Source: Takakia lepidozioides
Lineage: Eukaryota; Streptophyta; Takakiopsida; Takakiales; Takakiaceae
Assembly: GCA_030704615.1 (NCBI GenBank)
Contig: CM060731.1
Location: forward strand, 52,390,001-52,454,000
DNA length: 64,000 nt
Reading direction: 5' to 3'
In this document: one piece after another, positions 23,119 through 33,787 of the stretch
Layout of the letters: each line of letters opens with the position of its first letter
Position numbering within the stretch: the first letter of the stretch is position 1
Translations under genes and position numbers: made by a program
The notes under the pieces: generated by a model
What the model saw: only the letters and a program-made list of their open reading frames with translations
The model's database searches: none
What the model was told of the DNA's origin: nothing

Positions 23119-24260
23119 TTATCTGTGTGCGTTCTCGCAAACATAATCTCTTGAAGGAATTAGCGATATAGTATCGAATGAATGTTTAGCACCAAGCTCC
23201 TTCTTAAATGTTGAGATGAACTCCAAGGCAATTTCATAATCTTGTAGACTAGAAATCCAATTGTTTTCAGAGAAGACCGCATCACCATTTGTTGATTGTA
23301 TCATCACAGCTAATCCAAAACTGTGAACCTTTTGTTGATCATTATTCGAAATTTGAAATGTACCGCATACATGAAACCATCTAAGCTCTTTCTTCAATTG
23401 TCCAATCGATGGATCGGGTTGCTTCACCAATTGTGCATCCAATAGACTCGGATAGTCCACCAAAATCTTGATTTCCCATTGAAACTTTATAATTGCCCAA
23501 ATTATCTTGGTTCTCAATTTCCCAAATTGAAATACCATCTGTAAAAAGAAATTAGAAACTCTTGGAAAAAGTCTCATAATGAAAGTTTGTTGGAAAAAAT
23601 CAGCTTCCAACTTTTTTGGCTGATTTATAACACATAGTCCTTCACAATCAATGATGCTCTTAGATATATCAATTGGTTGTAAATTATTCACTATCATCAC
23701 TTTGGCAATATTGGCCTTATATCCATCCAAAAGGTCCAATTGTTCTTCAATCATGGGATAATTATTAACCATTTTCTTGGTCTTCTTTGTGGTCATGACT
23801 TTCACAATTGTATCAATTTCAAAAGAAATGAAAATATCATCCCCTCCATGGTAACACACTTGCATTGTTGTTTGTAAGCACAATTGAAGCAATTTGTCAC
23901 AATCACCATTCCAACTTGAGTTTTCCTCAATGGCCTTCAATGTATCAAAATTTGAACACACATCCAAATTGATCTCCTCCAAAGAAATTTGCGATTTTTG
24001 ATAATTGCAAGAATGTAGCTTTGCCTCAAAAATTGTGTTTTCTTGCGAATTCCTCAATTGAGTGAATTAGTCCCTTATTTGCACGACCTCCAAAGCAATT
24101 TCTTTACATTGTTGAATAGTCATTGCATTATCTTGCTCAAAACTTACTTTCTCAGATAAGAGAGTGGCAACTTGATCATCAAGAAATTGCATCTTCATGT
24201 ATAAGAGTTGATTTTCTTCTTGCAAAATTTCATTATCCAGTAATGATTTCTCTTTCTTAA
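23119..24260 (-). CDS. Unrecognised protein with coiled-coil N-terminus, one in-frame stop
   Basis: A 312-residue frame (23119-24057) continues in the same frame upstream through one TAA near 24066 into a Glu/Gln/Leu-rich coiled-coil stretch (EILQEENQLLYMKMQFLDD; LLSEKVSFEQDN). The C-terminal part has no motif I recognise; it is rich in Ile and Phe and has no clear membrane segment. It sits downstream of another coiled-coil ORF and of F-box-like ORFs on the same strand, perhaps parts of one decayed gene. Function unknown. Confidence 0.45.
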
Positions 24261-24380
24261 TCTTCTATCAGAGTATCCTCCCCTGACAACAAATACATTG
24301 GGCACTGTACGCTAGATAATGTGTCCTGCTCACAGCAATGTCTCGAGGGGAATATCACCGACGTTAATATGAGATTATTT

Positions 24381-24800
24381 TCAAAATCTGCTGAGTAGAA
24401 TCGTCACAGGGCATATGAGAGCGTAGAATAAACAAACCATTGTATCTAACTTTGTCTTCAAGGTCGAAATCTCACTTTGAAAATGCTCCTCATTTCTTTG
24501 CAGCAAAGCTTCGGCTTCAAGATCTTTTGCCTTGATCTCTTCCAAATTTGTCGTTTGAGCCAAATTCAATTGAACAGTCAGATCATGATTCCTTCCCTCC
24601 AACTCTTTGAGTTTGGCCTCCAAATTCAAAATATCCATGCCTAAATTACCAATTCGAAGTACAAGATCTGTCTCAATAGGTGTCATCCAGGAATTTGCCT
24701 CTACAGACCGTGAAAGATTTAAGGTTTCCAACCTATTTACTTCACTATGAAGACCACAATTCTCTCTTTGAAGTTGCTGAATCACACTCTGAAAGTTCAC
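24381..24800 (-). CDS. Coiled-coil ORF, unknown function
   Basis: About 139 residues with heptad-like leucines (VIQQLQRENCGLHSEVNRLE; ILNLEAKLKELEGRNHDL; FQSEISTLKTKLDTM). It is separated from the next reverse-strand frame by about 120 bp of different sequence (24261-24380). Probably an exon or fragment of the same locus as 23119-24260. No catalytic or binding motif is visible. Confidence 0.45.
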   Translation of the reverse strand: MNFQSVIQQLQRENCGLHSEVNRLETLNLSRSVEANSWMTPIETDLVLRIGNLGMDILNLEAKLKELEGRNHDLTVQLNLAQTTNLEEIKAKDLEAEALLQRNEEHFQSEISTLKTKLDTMVCLFYALICPVTILLSRF

Positions 24801-24858
24801 ATAATAATTATAAAGATATGCTTCCCTAGGGGTTGTAGGGTTGATGTCTTAATGTAAT

Positions 24859-24926
24859 ATAAAACTAAGATCAATCCCAAAAGAAAAGATCAATTAGTTC
24901 TAAGGTTCGTTCGCTGGGGAAAGCAC
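24859..24926 (+). repeat. Direct repeat, internal copy
   Basis: Second copy of the repeat at 22123-22189, same orientation. It lies between the coiled-coil ORF (24381-24800) and the F-box-like ORF (24993-25295). It may mark duplicated gene ends or an insertion edge. Confidence 0.8.
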
Positions 24927-24992
24927 TATACGACTAATACATAATGATGCCAGACTATTCTATCTCTCTCTATCCCTTCTTCTAAACAACTT

Positions 24993-25295
24993 CTACCAAT
25001 AGTCATCTTCATCTAACACGATCATCATTCTTCCAGATTCATGAATATTCTCTCCATCTTCTATTAACTCTGCTCCATCGGCTGAAATCAAATACCATTG
25101 CTCCACTACATTCTTCCTCCAATAATCTCTCTGATACAAAGTCAACAGTTCTCGATACCATTCTTTATTAACTAACCATAGATTGATTATCTCTTTGTCG
25201 CTACATTGTAATCTTTTAAAGATATCTAGAGGCAAACTATTAGGCAGTCCAGTAATCAATTCTACATGATATACTAGCTGTTCTCCTTCATACAT
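24993..25295 (-). CDS. F-box-like protein, short
   Basis: A 100-residue frame with an F-box-type N-terminal motif: ELITGLPNSLPLDIFKRL, then a CSDKEI and LWLVNKEWYREL pattern. F-box domains bind SKP1 in SCF ubiquitin ligases and normally precede a substrate-binding part, which is absent here; only an acidic tail follows. A second, related F-box-like ORF is directly upstream. Probably a truncated duplicate; expression is unknown. Confidence 0.5.
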   Translation of the reverse strand: MYEGEQLVYHVELITGLPNSLPLDIFKRLQCSDKEIINLWLVNKEWYRELLTLYQRDYWRKNVVEQWYLISADGAELIEDGENIHESGRMMIVLDEDDYW

Positions 25296-25311
25296 CGCCA
25301 GTGATCATTCT

Positions 25312-25618
25312 TCACCACCAATTCTGTTTCTCAAGTCGCTCCAGGGATTTTCCCTCACCAAAATTATGATTCCATTCTCTCATAAGTTCAGGATAGCCTT
25401 CAAATGGTCTACCACTTCTGCGACCAACTATGCTTCCAATAACAACTCCTGTATAGGATAGATATCTCCCTATACCATCCTTTATTGACCAATTGCAATA
25501 AGAATACTTCTTTATCACTACAACAAAGCTTCTGAAAGATTGTTATCGATAAATGATCTGGTAATCCAGAGATCAATTCTGACACTTCATTTATTCCTTC
25601 ATCATTGCTCTCTGCCAT
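25312..25618 (-). pseudogene. Second F-box-like fragment, frameshifted
   Basis: The frame from 25618 reads ELISGLPDHLSITIFQKL, CSDKEV and QLVNKGWYREI, the same motif as at 25210-25270, so the two are tandem duplicates. It stops at 25409, and the continuation appears in another frame (25312-25518). It is a decayed paralogue. Confidence 0.5.
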
Positions 25619-26334
25619 GCAAATGATTTTGATTCACTGTTTCATTCCTATCATTAACCCAATTGGAAACTCTCTCTCTGTCTTCGTTTCCTTAATCTGC
25701 TCCTTCTTGAGCTTTGAATATCTCTCTATCGATATTTCTCTTGATAGACCAGAAACTAATTCTCACATCGAATTCTTATCTGTTTCATTTATGCGCATTC
25801 TCATCATCTCATATAGTCATGGTTCTTCAGTTTTTACACACGGAAACACATTCTCATTCCATCACTCCATTCTTCACACATACACAAAGTGAATTGCACT
25901 TCCTTTTTCTTCTTCTTCTCAGTCAGAAATCACAACACTGCAAGAACGCAGTACTAAATCTACCATTGTAGAATAACTCTATAGTTTATCTTCTACTCAC
26001 TCTACTCTCCCTACTCCCTACTCCCGGTCACGGCTCTCTGGCTCAATTGACACTTTCTGCTTCTCATTATCGCTTTATATAGCAGGGCACTTCAATAACT
26101 GTAATAACCGCTCAAACTCCTTCATCCATCCTTTACAATTATTCATCCATCTCTTCTATCATTCAGTCCAAGATAGACTATCGACTGTATACAAGATATC
26201 GAAGAACATTGCCTTATCGCAGCAATATCGAAGGTATCGCAGGCTATATCGATAAGAAAGATATTAAAAAGTTCTGAAAATTGTCATTCAGTCATAAATT
26301 CCTATTATTATACACAAACATAAGGAGATCTTCT
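25619..26334. other. AT/C-rich DNA upstream of the F-box-like ORFs
   Basis: No supportable gene. It may hold the promoter of the reverse-strand F-box-like ORFs. A CTACTC-rich low-complexity patch lies at 25990-26030 and several ATCGATA/TATCG motifs at 26165-26260. Confidence 0.3.
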
Positions 26335-26339
26335 TGTAG

Positions 26340-26695
26340 TGATAATGGAAGTGAACACACAATGGAAACACTCCACTCATGAATCCATTCAATCACATAA
26401 ACTAAGTCAAGCCAAGGGCACCTTTGCTAAAGGAATCCACCCTACAAAGCCCTCACCACACTCCCTCTCAATACCTAGAGCTATGGAGGTGGGAGAGGCT
26501 CATGGAGGCTCAACTACAAGAAGATGAGCCCTCCTCAACACTCACAAGGGGAAAACCCATCCCCATGTCCCAAGTGAGGTTTGACACCTCACTTGGCATG
26601 TGAGACCAAATGAAGTCCCAACACACAAAATACAAATATAAATATCCAAAATGTCCTAGTTAACTAGAAGTAGGTAATTCTAGTTAACCATGACA
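26340..26695 (-). repeat. 5' end of LTR of methyltransferase retroelement copy 1
   Basis: On the reverse strand it begins TGTCATGGTTAACTAG and contains a hairpin GGCTCAT-CTTCTTG-TAGT-TGAGCC-type block (26495-26530). The same block, with a similar TGTCA start, opens the + strand copy at 31508. Short inverted repeats of GTTAACTAG are present at the tip. Confidence 0.6.
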
Positions 26696-26696
26696 G

Positions 26697-27005
26697 ATGC
26701 TAAAATCGACAAAATTTTATGCATCGGGTACGTTTTCGCGGAAAGGAATGAATCTGGGCAAGTGTGAAGCTTTATGGCGGGCAATGTTGATGCCAAAAGA
26801 AACCACCATGGAAATAGTGAAGGATATTTTTTCTCATGACGACCTGAAGCAGGGTCCACGGTATTTGGATGAAGCATCATGTATAGAAGAGCCCCTAGAT
26901 CTCAATACCGCATATGTTGATCGTTTTAGCGAAGCAATTATTAATCAGGAACCGTACATTCCTATGTATCACGGACCCGTGAACGCTGATGTTTGTATTG
27001 CCTAA
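26697..27005 (+). pseudogene. Unrecognised ORF, possibly a captured exon
   Basis: A 102-codon frame with ordinary amino-acid composition (LGKCEALWRAML; EEPLDLNTAYVDRFSEAI; YIPMYHGPVNADVC). It looks more protein-like than neighbouring frames, but I cannot assign a family. It starts immediately beside the LTR tip at 26695, so it is probably the remnant of a gene broken by that insertion. Confidence 0.3.
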
Positions 27006-27339
27006 CCTATGCTATTGAATATTCTGTGTAAAATTACCTATCTATCGCAAGGTAGTCTCATGGCGTTTTATGTTGTCATCTCTGAATTTTAGAAGATAGT
27101 GTAGTGAATATGCACACAATTGCTTGTACAGTAAGCTACACAAGGATTTGAAAAAATAATCGTTGTAGAAGGGGGTAAGAAAAAAGATAGTAGGAAGACG
27201 ACAGCTATTAAATGGGAGATGGTCAGGCGGCGAATTGCGGTAAGCAAAGTATATGTGTCAAGTGGTGGTTGCTAAGGGTGACATGTGGGGGGGCAACCTC
27301 TAGAAGGGTCACCTACCGCTTGAGGGGGTCCGGCCCACC

Positions 27340-27490
27340 GCCTTGAGAGAGAGGTATATAAAGGAGAAGAAGTGTGCTCTCTTTCACTGCCTCTTACTAC
27401 TTCCTAAGCTAGTACTAATTACTTACTACTAAGTTAGTACTACTAATTAAGTTAGTACTTAGTACCTAGCTTAGTGGGCTCTGCACACAC
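27340..27490 (+). promoter_or_regulatory. Promoter-like segment with TATA box
   Basis: GTATATAAAGG (27354-27364) is a good plant TATA box. It is followed by a C/T-rich start region and then repeated AAGTTAGTACT/AGTACTAATTA units (27408-27475) that form several short inverted repeats. No coding sequence follows, so it could be a decayed LTR or an orphan promoter. Confidence 0.35.
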
Positions 27491-28443
27491 AGGGCCCCAA
27501 AAAACCTGCAAAACATAAACCATAGATGTACTAATTAATAGAATAGCTGGCTGAGATGAATCAAGCCCCTTAGGGATAAAACTTCAAGTTCGTGTTCAAA
27601 ATAGTTGATGGTTCTTATGCGCTAAAGGGTGAGCGGTGACTGAAGCATTGTAGATGATGAGAAAGAAGGGTAGTTAGAGACCAACCAAGGTGGCGCCGTT
27701 GAGATTGTTGTAGACCAAAACAAATTGTAGACCAAGAGAACGCAACGTGGAGATGTAGAGCACTAAATACCGTGGATTGTGTGTGAGAATTAGTAATGGG
27801 ATTGGTCATTTAGCCACCGAGTGAATCTGATCATGGGTTAATATGAACACCATATATTATGAAGCAACGAGAGAAGTGGAAACAATAGATTTGTACACGG
27901 TGTCACCTGTCTTTGCGTAGTCATTGCATAGCGTGAACGCTGTAAGTTGTGAGACAGATCTCAGAATACTGAATATGTAGAAATAGCTCAAAAATGACGG
28001 CCCTGAGAGTGCATGACAGACTAGTTTAGAACACGATTGAAAATCAACCATTAAGGTGAAATCTAGGGAAATCTAGGGAAGCTTGGATCATATTAATTTC
28101 GTTGAACATGTTGTATATGGTATAGCTCAATGAGGGATGGCAAAGCACAGGTGCTTGGACGCGTGGCCTACACGGGATGGTATCTCGCGCAATCATGCAC
28201 AAATGAACACGGAGTCACTTAGGGGATGAAGCATGTGTTGAGTGAAAGTCGGGTGTGTCGCCCATGTCGTTTTCTCTTCCGTTGCAGCGGCATGATGCGG
28301 TCGCATTGGACTGACGGGGTGAGTGACCTTGTTTAGTTCTCCTGGTGGGAAGAGTAGAGCCCCACAATTTTACCCTATAGATCAACGTCAAGAACTCTGG
28401 GGATTCTCAATTCATCAGTAGTCTGTCATGGTTTTAGTCAAGG
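27491..28443. other. No gene recognised
   Basis: No supportable coding sequence, RNA gene or repeat boundary was found in this interval. Confidence 0.4.
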
Positions 28444-28805
28444 CACTACTACAAAGGGGGGGGAGCGGGGGGGTTGTTGCGACGGCCCAGCCGTCGCAGA
28501 TCGGGTCCAGGGAAGCCCAACCACGGGTCCAAACTGCGACGGCAGGGGGGTCGCAGACTCCACAGGAGCATGGCTTGGTGTGGTCCCCTTCTACGACTCC
28601 CAACAGTCGGATTTTGCAACTGCTAGTCCGTCGTAGACCTGCACCAGCAAGGCCTCCACCTTCAATCCCATGCGACCCCTTTCCGACACGCTCAGCGACC
28701 CCTGAGCCGTCGCAGATGGGGTCGTTGCGTGGACCCTGCGTGCAACCATCAATGGCCATGGGGTCGTAGTGGGGTGTCCTTCTTTGCCATCTGCGACGCC
28801 TAGGC
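28444..28805. mobile_element. CACTA-type terminus with GC-rich subterminal repeats
   Basis: It begins CACTACTACAAAGGGG followed by a G-rich run, typical of CACTA (EnSpm) termini. Behind it are several GCGACGG...CCGTCGCA inverted units, like those beside the CACTA end at 60903. The right border is not certain; unrelated PPR-locus sequence begins by about 28806. No transposase lies inside, so it is a non-autonomous or deleted element. Confidence 0.55.
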
Positions 28806-29082
28806 ACACCCTAGAATTGTTCCAGCAAACACCCCAACCCTACTTATCACACTAGTTCTTATGCTGACTTGCGTCTGCTTCCAACAGGCATTAACCTTTT
28901 TGCCTGGATTGTTCCACCATTGACTGGGGTCAGAACCGTATTCATTCCAGAGCTTCTCCACATCTCTATTATCTGTTTTTCAATACTTTCCTGTCGACCA
29001 CATTGGCAGTAACATGTCAAAATCACTCCAACACCACCATAGTTCCACCAACGAGCTCACTTGTAGAATTCAACATGAAAAT

Positions 29083-30160
29083 TTAGGGACGACTCTGATA
29101 GCAGGGGAATTCAGGGCGAAATATATTGAAGAAGGTACCTTCATTAGCAGTGGGCCTTGTTCTATCAATTGTGCTGCTGCCATTGCTGTTTCCAGTTGAC
29201 CATCTACCCACTCGTAGCCGTTGTGCTATTGAAGAAGGTTGCCCCCCTTCCCCCATCATTTGATCATAGGTCTCCAAAGCCTCTATACCATGTCCCTACT
29301 GTGCATACCCTGCAAGCATCGCGTTCCATGACACCACATTTGGTTCAGCCATAGTGTTGAAAACTCCCTTTGCATCCTTAATGCACCCATATTTGGCATA
29401 GACGTCCACCAGGGGAGTGTTCAGGATGACATCTGGTACAATTCCAACTTTGACGATGTCACCATGGACCTCTTTCCCCTTTTCCAGAGGTCCCAGGTTT
29501 GCACACGCATTGCAAACATGCGTAAGCGTGATGTGGTTGGGCTTCACCCCTTTGCGCAGCATTTGCTCATAGGTCGCCAAAGCATTCCTACCACACCCAT
29601 GCTTGGTAAATCCTGCCAACATTATATTCCACATGATCAAAGATCGCTAAGGCATTATGTAGAAATATTGGCGAGCATCCATGGTGCTTCCGCACTTAAC
29701 ATACATGTTGACAAGGGTGTTGAGTAGAAAAAACATTAGGCATGAATCCACTTTGGATAATGTGAGTGTGCACCTGATTCCAGCTTCCAGACCTAGAGCC
29801 TTTGTCAGTCTACCTGCCTCACAAAGCATCTTCACATGCCCCGCAGAAAAGGCATTGTGGGCTCTCTCTCTTGATCCTCTTTCAGAAGCTGCGGTCATGG
29901 TTGAGGACGTGCGTGATTTTATCAACTGTGTCGCTACAGCTGTTGCCTTTAGTTGACCATCTACCCATTTAGGTTTCTTGTAGCTATTGATCCATATGGA
30001 ATCACAGGTAATCTGGAGCTTGAAGTCCAGCCCTCTTGGATGAATCTGGACCCACACTCTATCCCTTCTTCTTGAGCTATCCATGCCTCTGCACAAATCA
30101 TGCATTCATCTTTGCCCTTGCTGCTAGCAGCTGACATTGACAACCTAGGAAACACCCAAT
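29083..30160 (-). pseudogene. PPR (pentatricopeptide repeat) gene relic A
   Basis: Frames at 29647-30105 and 29296-29640 together read as a PPR protein: KMLCEAGRL, LLNTLVNMYVKCGS, NIMLAGFTKHGCGRNAL, GKEVHGDIVK, VDVYAKYGCIKDAKGVF, VVSWNAMLAGYAQ. This is the P-L-S type pattern of plant organelle RNA-editing or processing factors. Only about five motifs are present, in at least two frames, and no E or DYW domain is seen. PPR proteins bind organellar RNA; this copy is fragmentary. Upstream sequence is shared with other PPR relics here. Confidence 0.7.
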
Positions 30161-30387
30161 CACACTAGTTTCTATGCTGAATTGCGTCTGCTACTCTTTG
30201 TCATCTAATAGGCATTCAACTTTTTGCCTCGGTTGTTCCACCATTCACTGGGGTCAACAAAGTATTCATTCCACACCTTCTCCTCATCTCTGTTATCTGT
30301 TTTGGATACTTTCCTGCTGCCACATCGGCAGTTACTTGTCATAGTCATTCCAAACCACCACAGATCCACCCAACGAGCTAACTTACA

Positions 30388-30572
30388 GAATTCAATATGC
30401 ATCTCAGGGCCGAGTCTGATGAGAGGGCAAAACAGGCTGAAATAGGTCAAAGAAGAAGGTGCCCTCACCACATTGTCCTTGACAACTCAATATGTAAATT
30501 CAGGGCCGAGTCTGATGAGAGGGAAAAACAGGCTGAAATAGGTCGAAGAAGAAGGTGCCCTCACCACATTCT
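30388..30572. repeat. Tandem duplication of about 97 bp
   Basis: Two units, 30388-30476 and 30485-30572, share CAGGGCCGAGTCTGATGAGA, AACAGGCTGAAATAGGTC and GAAGAAGGTGCCCTCACCAC. A diverged third version lies at 29065-29145 in PPR relic A. The duplication sits at the seam between the two relics. Confidence 0.8.
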
Positions 30573-31507
30573 CCAAGGCCTCCATACCACGCCCCTGCTG
30601 TGAACACCCTGCAAACATCGTGTTCCACGTGATGAAAGATCGTTGAGGCATTCTGTTGAACACTTGGTGAGCATCCATGATGCTCCCGCACATAACATAC
30701 ATGTTGACAAGGGTGTTGAGTAGAAAAATATTTGGCGTGCACTTTGGATAATATGAGTGTGCACCTGCTTTCTAGCTTCAAGGCCTTTCATCTTGATGCA
30801 CTTATGCAAGAGACAGACATACGTATCTGAATATGCTGAAATGCCTCCTTGGTTTAAAGTCAGTAGAGCCTCTTTCAGTCTGCCTGCCTCACAAAGCATC
30901 TTCACATGCCCATAAGTGCCAGAAGAGGCATTGTGGACTCCCTCTCTTGATTTTCTTCCAGAAGCTGTGGTCATGGTTGAGGTGCCCTGACTTTATCAAC
31001 TGTGCCGCTGCAGCTGCTGCCTTTGGCGATGCAACCATGCACCTCTTTGCATCTGGTAATCTGACAAGCATTCACCTTGGTACGATTTCAGCTCTGAGCC
31101 CTTTTCCAAAGCTGCCAGGGCAGTGTTCAGATTGACATTTGGTACAATTCCAGCTTTGATGATATCCCCATGCACCTTTTTGCCCTTCTCCAGGCCAGCT
31201 GCCAGGCATGCACAAGCTTTGCAAATGCACACAAACATGATGTGCTTCCCCCATCATTTGCTCATAGCTCTCCAAAGCCTCCATTCCACATCCCTGCTGT
31301 GCATACCCTGCAAGCACATCATATCGCACTCCACGACACCACATGTCATCCAGCCATAGTGTCGAACACTCCCTTTGCATCCTAGATGCACCCACATTTT
31401 GCAAACATGTCCACCAGGGTATTGTTCAGAATGTCATCTGGTACAATTCCAGCTCTGAAGATGTCGCCATGCACCTCTTTCCCCATTTCCAAAGCTGTCA
31501 GGGCAGT
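30487..31507 (-). pseudogene. PPR gene relic B, rearranged
   Basis: Pieces at 30561-30974 (KMLCEAGRLKEALLTL; KGLEARKQVHTHII) and 30996-31404 (LAGYAQQGCGMEALESYEQM; KGKKVHGDIIKAGIVPN) are PPR motifs in changing frames, and the N-terminal part lies downstream of the C-terminal part. It is cut at 31508 by the LTR of retroelement copy 2. It is a second, scrambled member of the family in relic A. Confidence 0.65.
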
Positions 31508-33787
31508 TGTCAAGTTATTTTACCACTAGTGTGAAACTAGCTAGGAAATAGCTAGCTTTTACATATTGACATTTGGGATTGGCCCAAGTGTCAATCCAGG
31601 GGTCAAGGCAGATTTAGGCCCTGGAGTGGTTATTTTCACGGCAAGCGCGGGAGGCTCATCTTTCTCGAGTTGAGCCTCACCACGCCTAGCTATGGCGCCG
31701 TAGTGTGGATTCCCCATGGCGTGGGGTGCACTTGGCTTGACTTGTATTTGAGTGATGAGGTTATATATGCATGAGTTTATGCTTCAGCTTTGTGAGCTCG
31801 CATGAGCTTGTGCTTGTATTCTTCTTCTTTATCACTCGAGAAAGATGAGCTCGTATCTGTGAGTGCCAGATACGAGTTAGTTGTAGCACTTGTGGTTTTT
31901 GCTTGAGAATGAGAGAAACCAGGTTGTTATGCAAGGAGCACCGTGGAGCTCTTGGTTGTTAGAAGCGGAGGCGATGTGGGTTACGAGGTGGTAGACCTTG
32001 GCATTCGATCTTCAGCTTCAGAGATGAAAGCACCATGCTGCAGGTAATTCCAAAGCACCTTGATGGTTTCAGATTGTGTACATGCATGAGCAAGCACGAT
32101 TGGGAAGAGGACCAGTCAAGAGCAGGTTATAGTGGCTTTGGTGGCAAAGCTGAGAACTGGACTTGGGAATGCGAGCTTTCATTGTGTGAAGGATTGCAAG
32201 ACCAAACGAAAGTGCTGATTTGGCTTGGGGCAAATCAGTGCACTTTGTGGAGTATGGTGAGATTGGGTTTCAATCTCGAGCTTCAGCATTGAGAGGGCTC
32301 TTGTCATGGCGAGAGCAGGGCTGGAACAGGAGCTAAGAGGTGCGGCAAGGCCATGGAATATGCACCTAGGGTTTCAGAGCTTGGAAGAAGAGCTCTTGCA
32401 CCACAAGAGGAGTGTCTTGTGGCTGGAAATGTAAGCCTTAGGGTTTCAGGAGCTTGGCAAAGGTTGTGGAGTACTTAGTCTTGTCTTAGAGAGCATCAAT
32501 GAGCCAAGGAGCCAAGATAGGGGCTGATACCTCTTGTGTGAAGAGGTTACATGTGTGGAGTATATATTCAGCTCATTGAAGCTTCCATCTTCAAGCTTGG
32601 AGGGCAAGCAAGGAAGAGGGAAGGGGCTGGTTTCCCTGTAGGGCATGTGTGGAGCATGCTTCCAGCCCGCTGAAGCTTGTATTTTCAGGTTGGTGGGTGC
32701 AAGAAAGGAAGCAAAGGGGCTGATTCTCTTGTGGTGAGAGTGGGGCATGTGTGGAGCATGCCTTCAGTCCATTGGGCTTTTGTTTTCAAGCTTTAGAGAA
32801 TAGAAGGTAAGGGACTGATCTGCTCTTATGTGACAGTCCGACACTTGTAGAGCGTGTTCTTAGTTGGGGTTTTAACCTCAAGCCTAGATAGAACATGGCT
32901 CTTGAAGTGGCAGATGTAGGGGGCTGGAATAGGCTCTAAGACAGATGCTATGGCCAAGGAAAACGCTTGAATGAGTGCTCACAAGGGCTGGAAACCAGCA
33001 AGGCTTGGTTGTTTGCCATTGAGTTTAGTGGCGTGTTTAGGGAGTCTAAGTGAGAAATAAAGCTTGGTTTGTGGCAACCATCTTCCTCATGGCTTAGGGC
33101 TACTATTGGTGGTGTGTGGGAGCCGAAAGAGCAAGAATACCTTGCTGATTTCTTCACAGCCGCCATAGCTCAGTGCAAAGAAGCCTAGAGTCCAAGAGAC
33201 ACAAACCCTAGCTTGGCGTGGCTAAACCCCTTGGAGAAATGGTTAAACAATGAGTGGCCTGTGGGGCTGTGACGGGCTGTGACACGTTGTGATGGGCTGT
33301 GAGGGGCTGTGACAGGTTGTGGCAGGCTGTGATAGGCTGTGCCATGTGGCCTATGGGGCTATGACGGGCTGTGAGGGGCTGTGACAGGCTGTGGCGAGCT
33401 GTGACAGGCTGTGATGGGCTGTGACAGGCTGTGCCCTGTGGCCTATGGGGCTGTGACACGTTGTGATGGGCTGTGAGGGGCTGTGATAGGCTGTGGCCTT
33501 TGGGGATGTGACCCCTGTGACCTGTGTAGGGCTGTGACAGGCTGTGCCCTATGGCCTGTGGGGCTGTGATGGGCTGTGACCCTGTGACCTTTGTAGGGCT
33601 GTGATAGGCTGTGCCTGTGGCCTTTGGGGTTGTGATGGGCTGTGATAGGCTGTGACCTGTGGCCGTGGGGGCCGTGACAGGCTGTGACATGTGGCCTTTG
33701 GGGCTGTGATGGGCTGTGACAGGCCCTGGCCTATGGGGCTGTGACCCTGTGACCTGTGTAGGGCTGTGACATGTTGTGGCCTGTGTG
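31508..33787 (+). mobile_element. LTR/leader of methyltransferase retroelement copy 2, first part
   Basis: It begins TGTCAAGTTATTTTACC inside PPR relic B and shares blocks with copy 1 on the other strand: the GGCTCAACTC...GATGAGCC hairpin near its start (31650-31680) and the GAGCTTGG...CTCTTGCA...TAGGGTTTCA block at 32370-32450. A TATATATG near 31760 could be its TATA box. It is interrupted at 33787 and resumes at 47103. No gene is encoded here. Confidence 0.65.
33255..33787. repeat. GGCTGTGA minisatellite array
   Basis: About 50 imperfect units of 10-12 bp (GGCTGTGACG, GGCTGTGATA and variants), with longer units containing GTGGCCTATGGGG. Reverse-strand reading gives spurious ORFs of HSLSQPIT type. 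The array resumes for ~100 bp after the inserted LTR element (47103-47165), showing it was there before the insertion. Confidence 0.85.

Larger units (their letters stand above)
22122..26334. mobile_element. Nested 4.2-kb insertion with 5-bp TGTAG duplication
   Basis: Homology to the other LTR copy breaks at 22121 and resumes at 26340. TGTAG occurs at both junctions (22117-22121, 26335-26339), as expected of a target-site duplication. The insert carries coiled-coil and F-box-like ORFs on the reverse strand and a ~67-bp repeat at one edge and inside. The ends are not TG...CA and no transposase or reverse transcriptase was recognised, so the class is unknown. The boundaries are inference from homology. 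Confidence 0.5.
16321..26695 (-). mobile_element. LTR retroelement copy 1 carrying a DNMT3-like methyltransferase
   Basis: Reading on the reverse strand, a 5' LTR-like sequence begins TGTCATGG at 26695 and continues after a nested insertion at 22116. It runs through a tandem-repeat leader to Gag (about 19600), a zinc knuckle, an aspartic protease and a DNMT3-like domain, which is cut at 16321. The same 5' end exists as a second copy on + (31508-33787 continuing 47103-48027). No reverse transcriptase, integrase or 3' LTR is present, so the copy is truncated and non-autonomous. The primer-binding site was not identified. Confidence 0.7.

Noticed and set aside
28415-28809. Overlapping ORFs at 28415-28809 on both strands
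   Set aside because: Composition artefacts of the GC-rich CACTA subterminal repeats.
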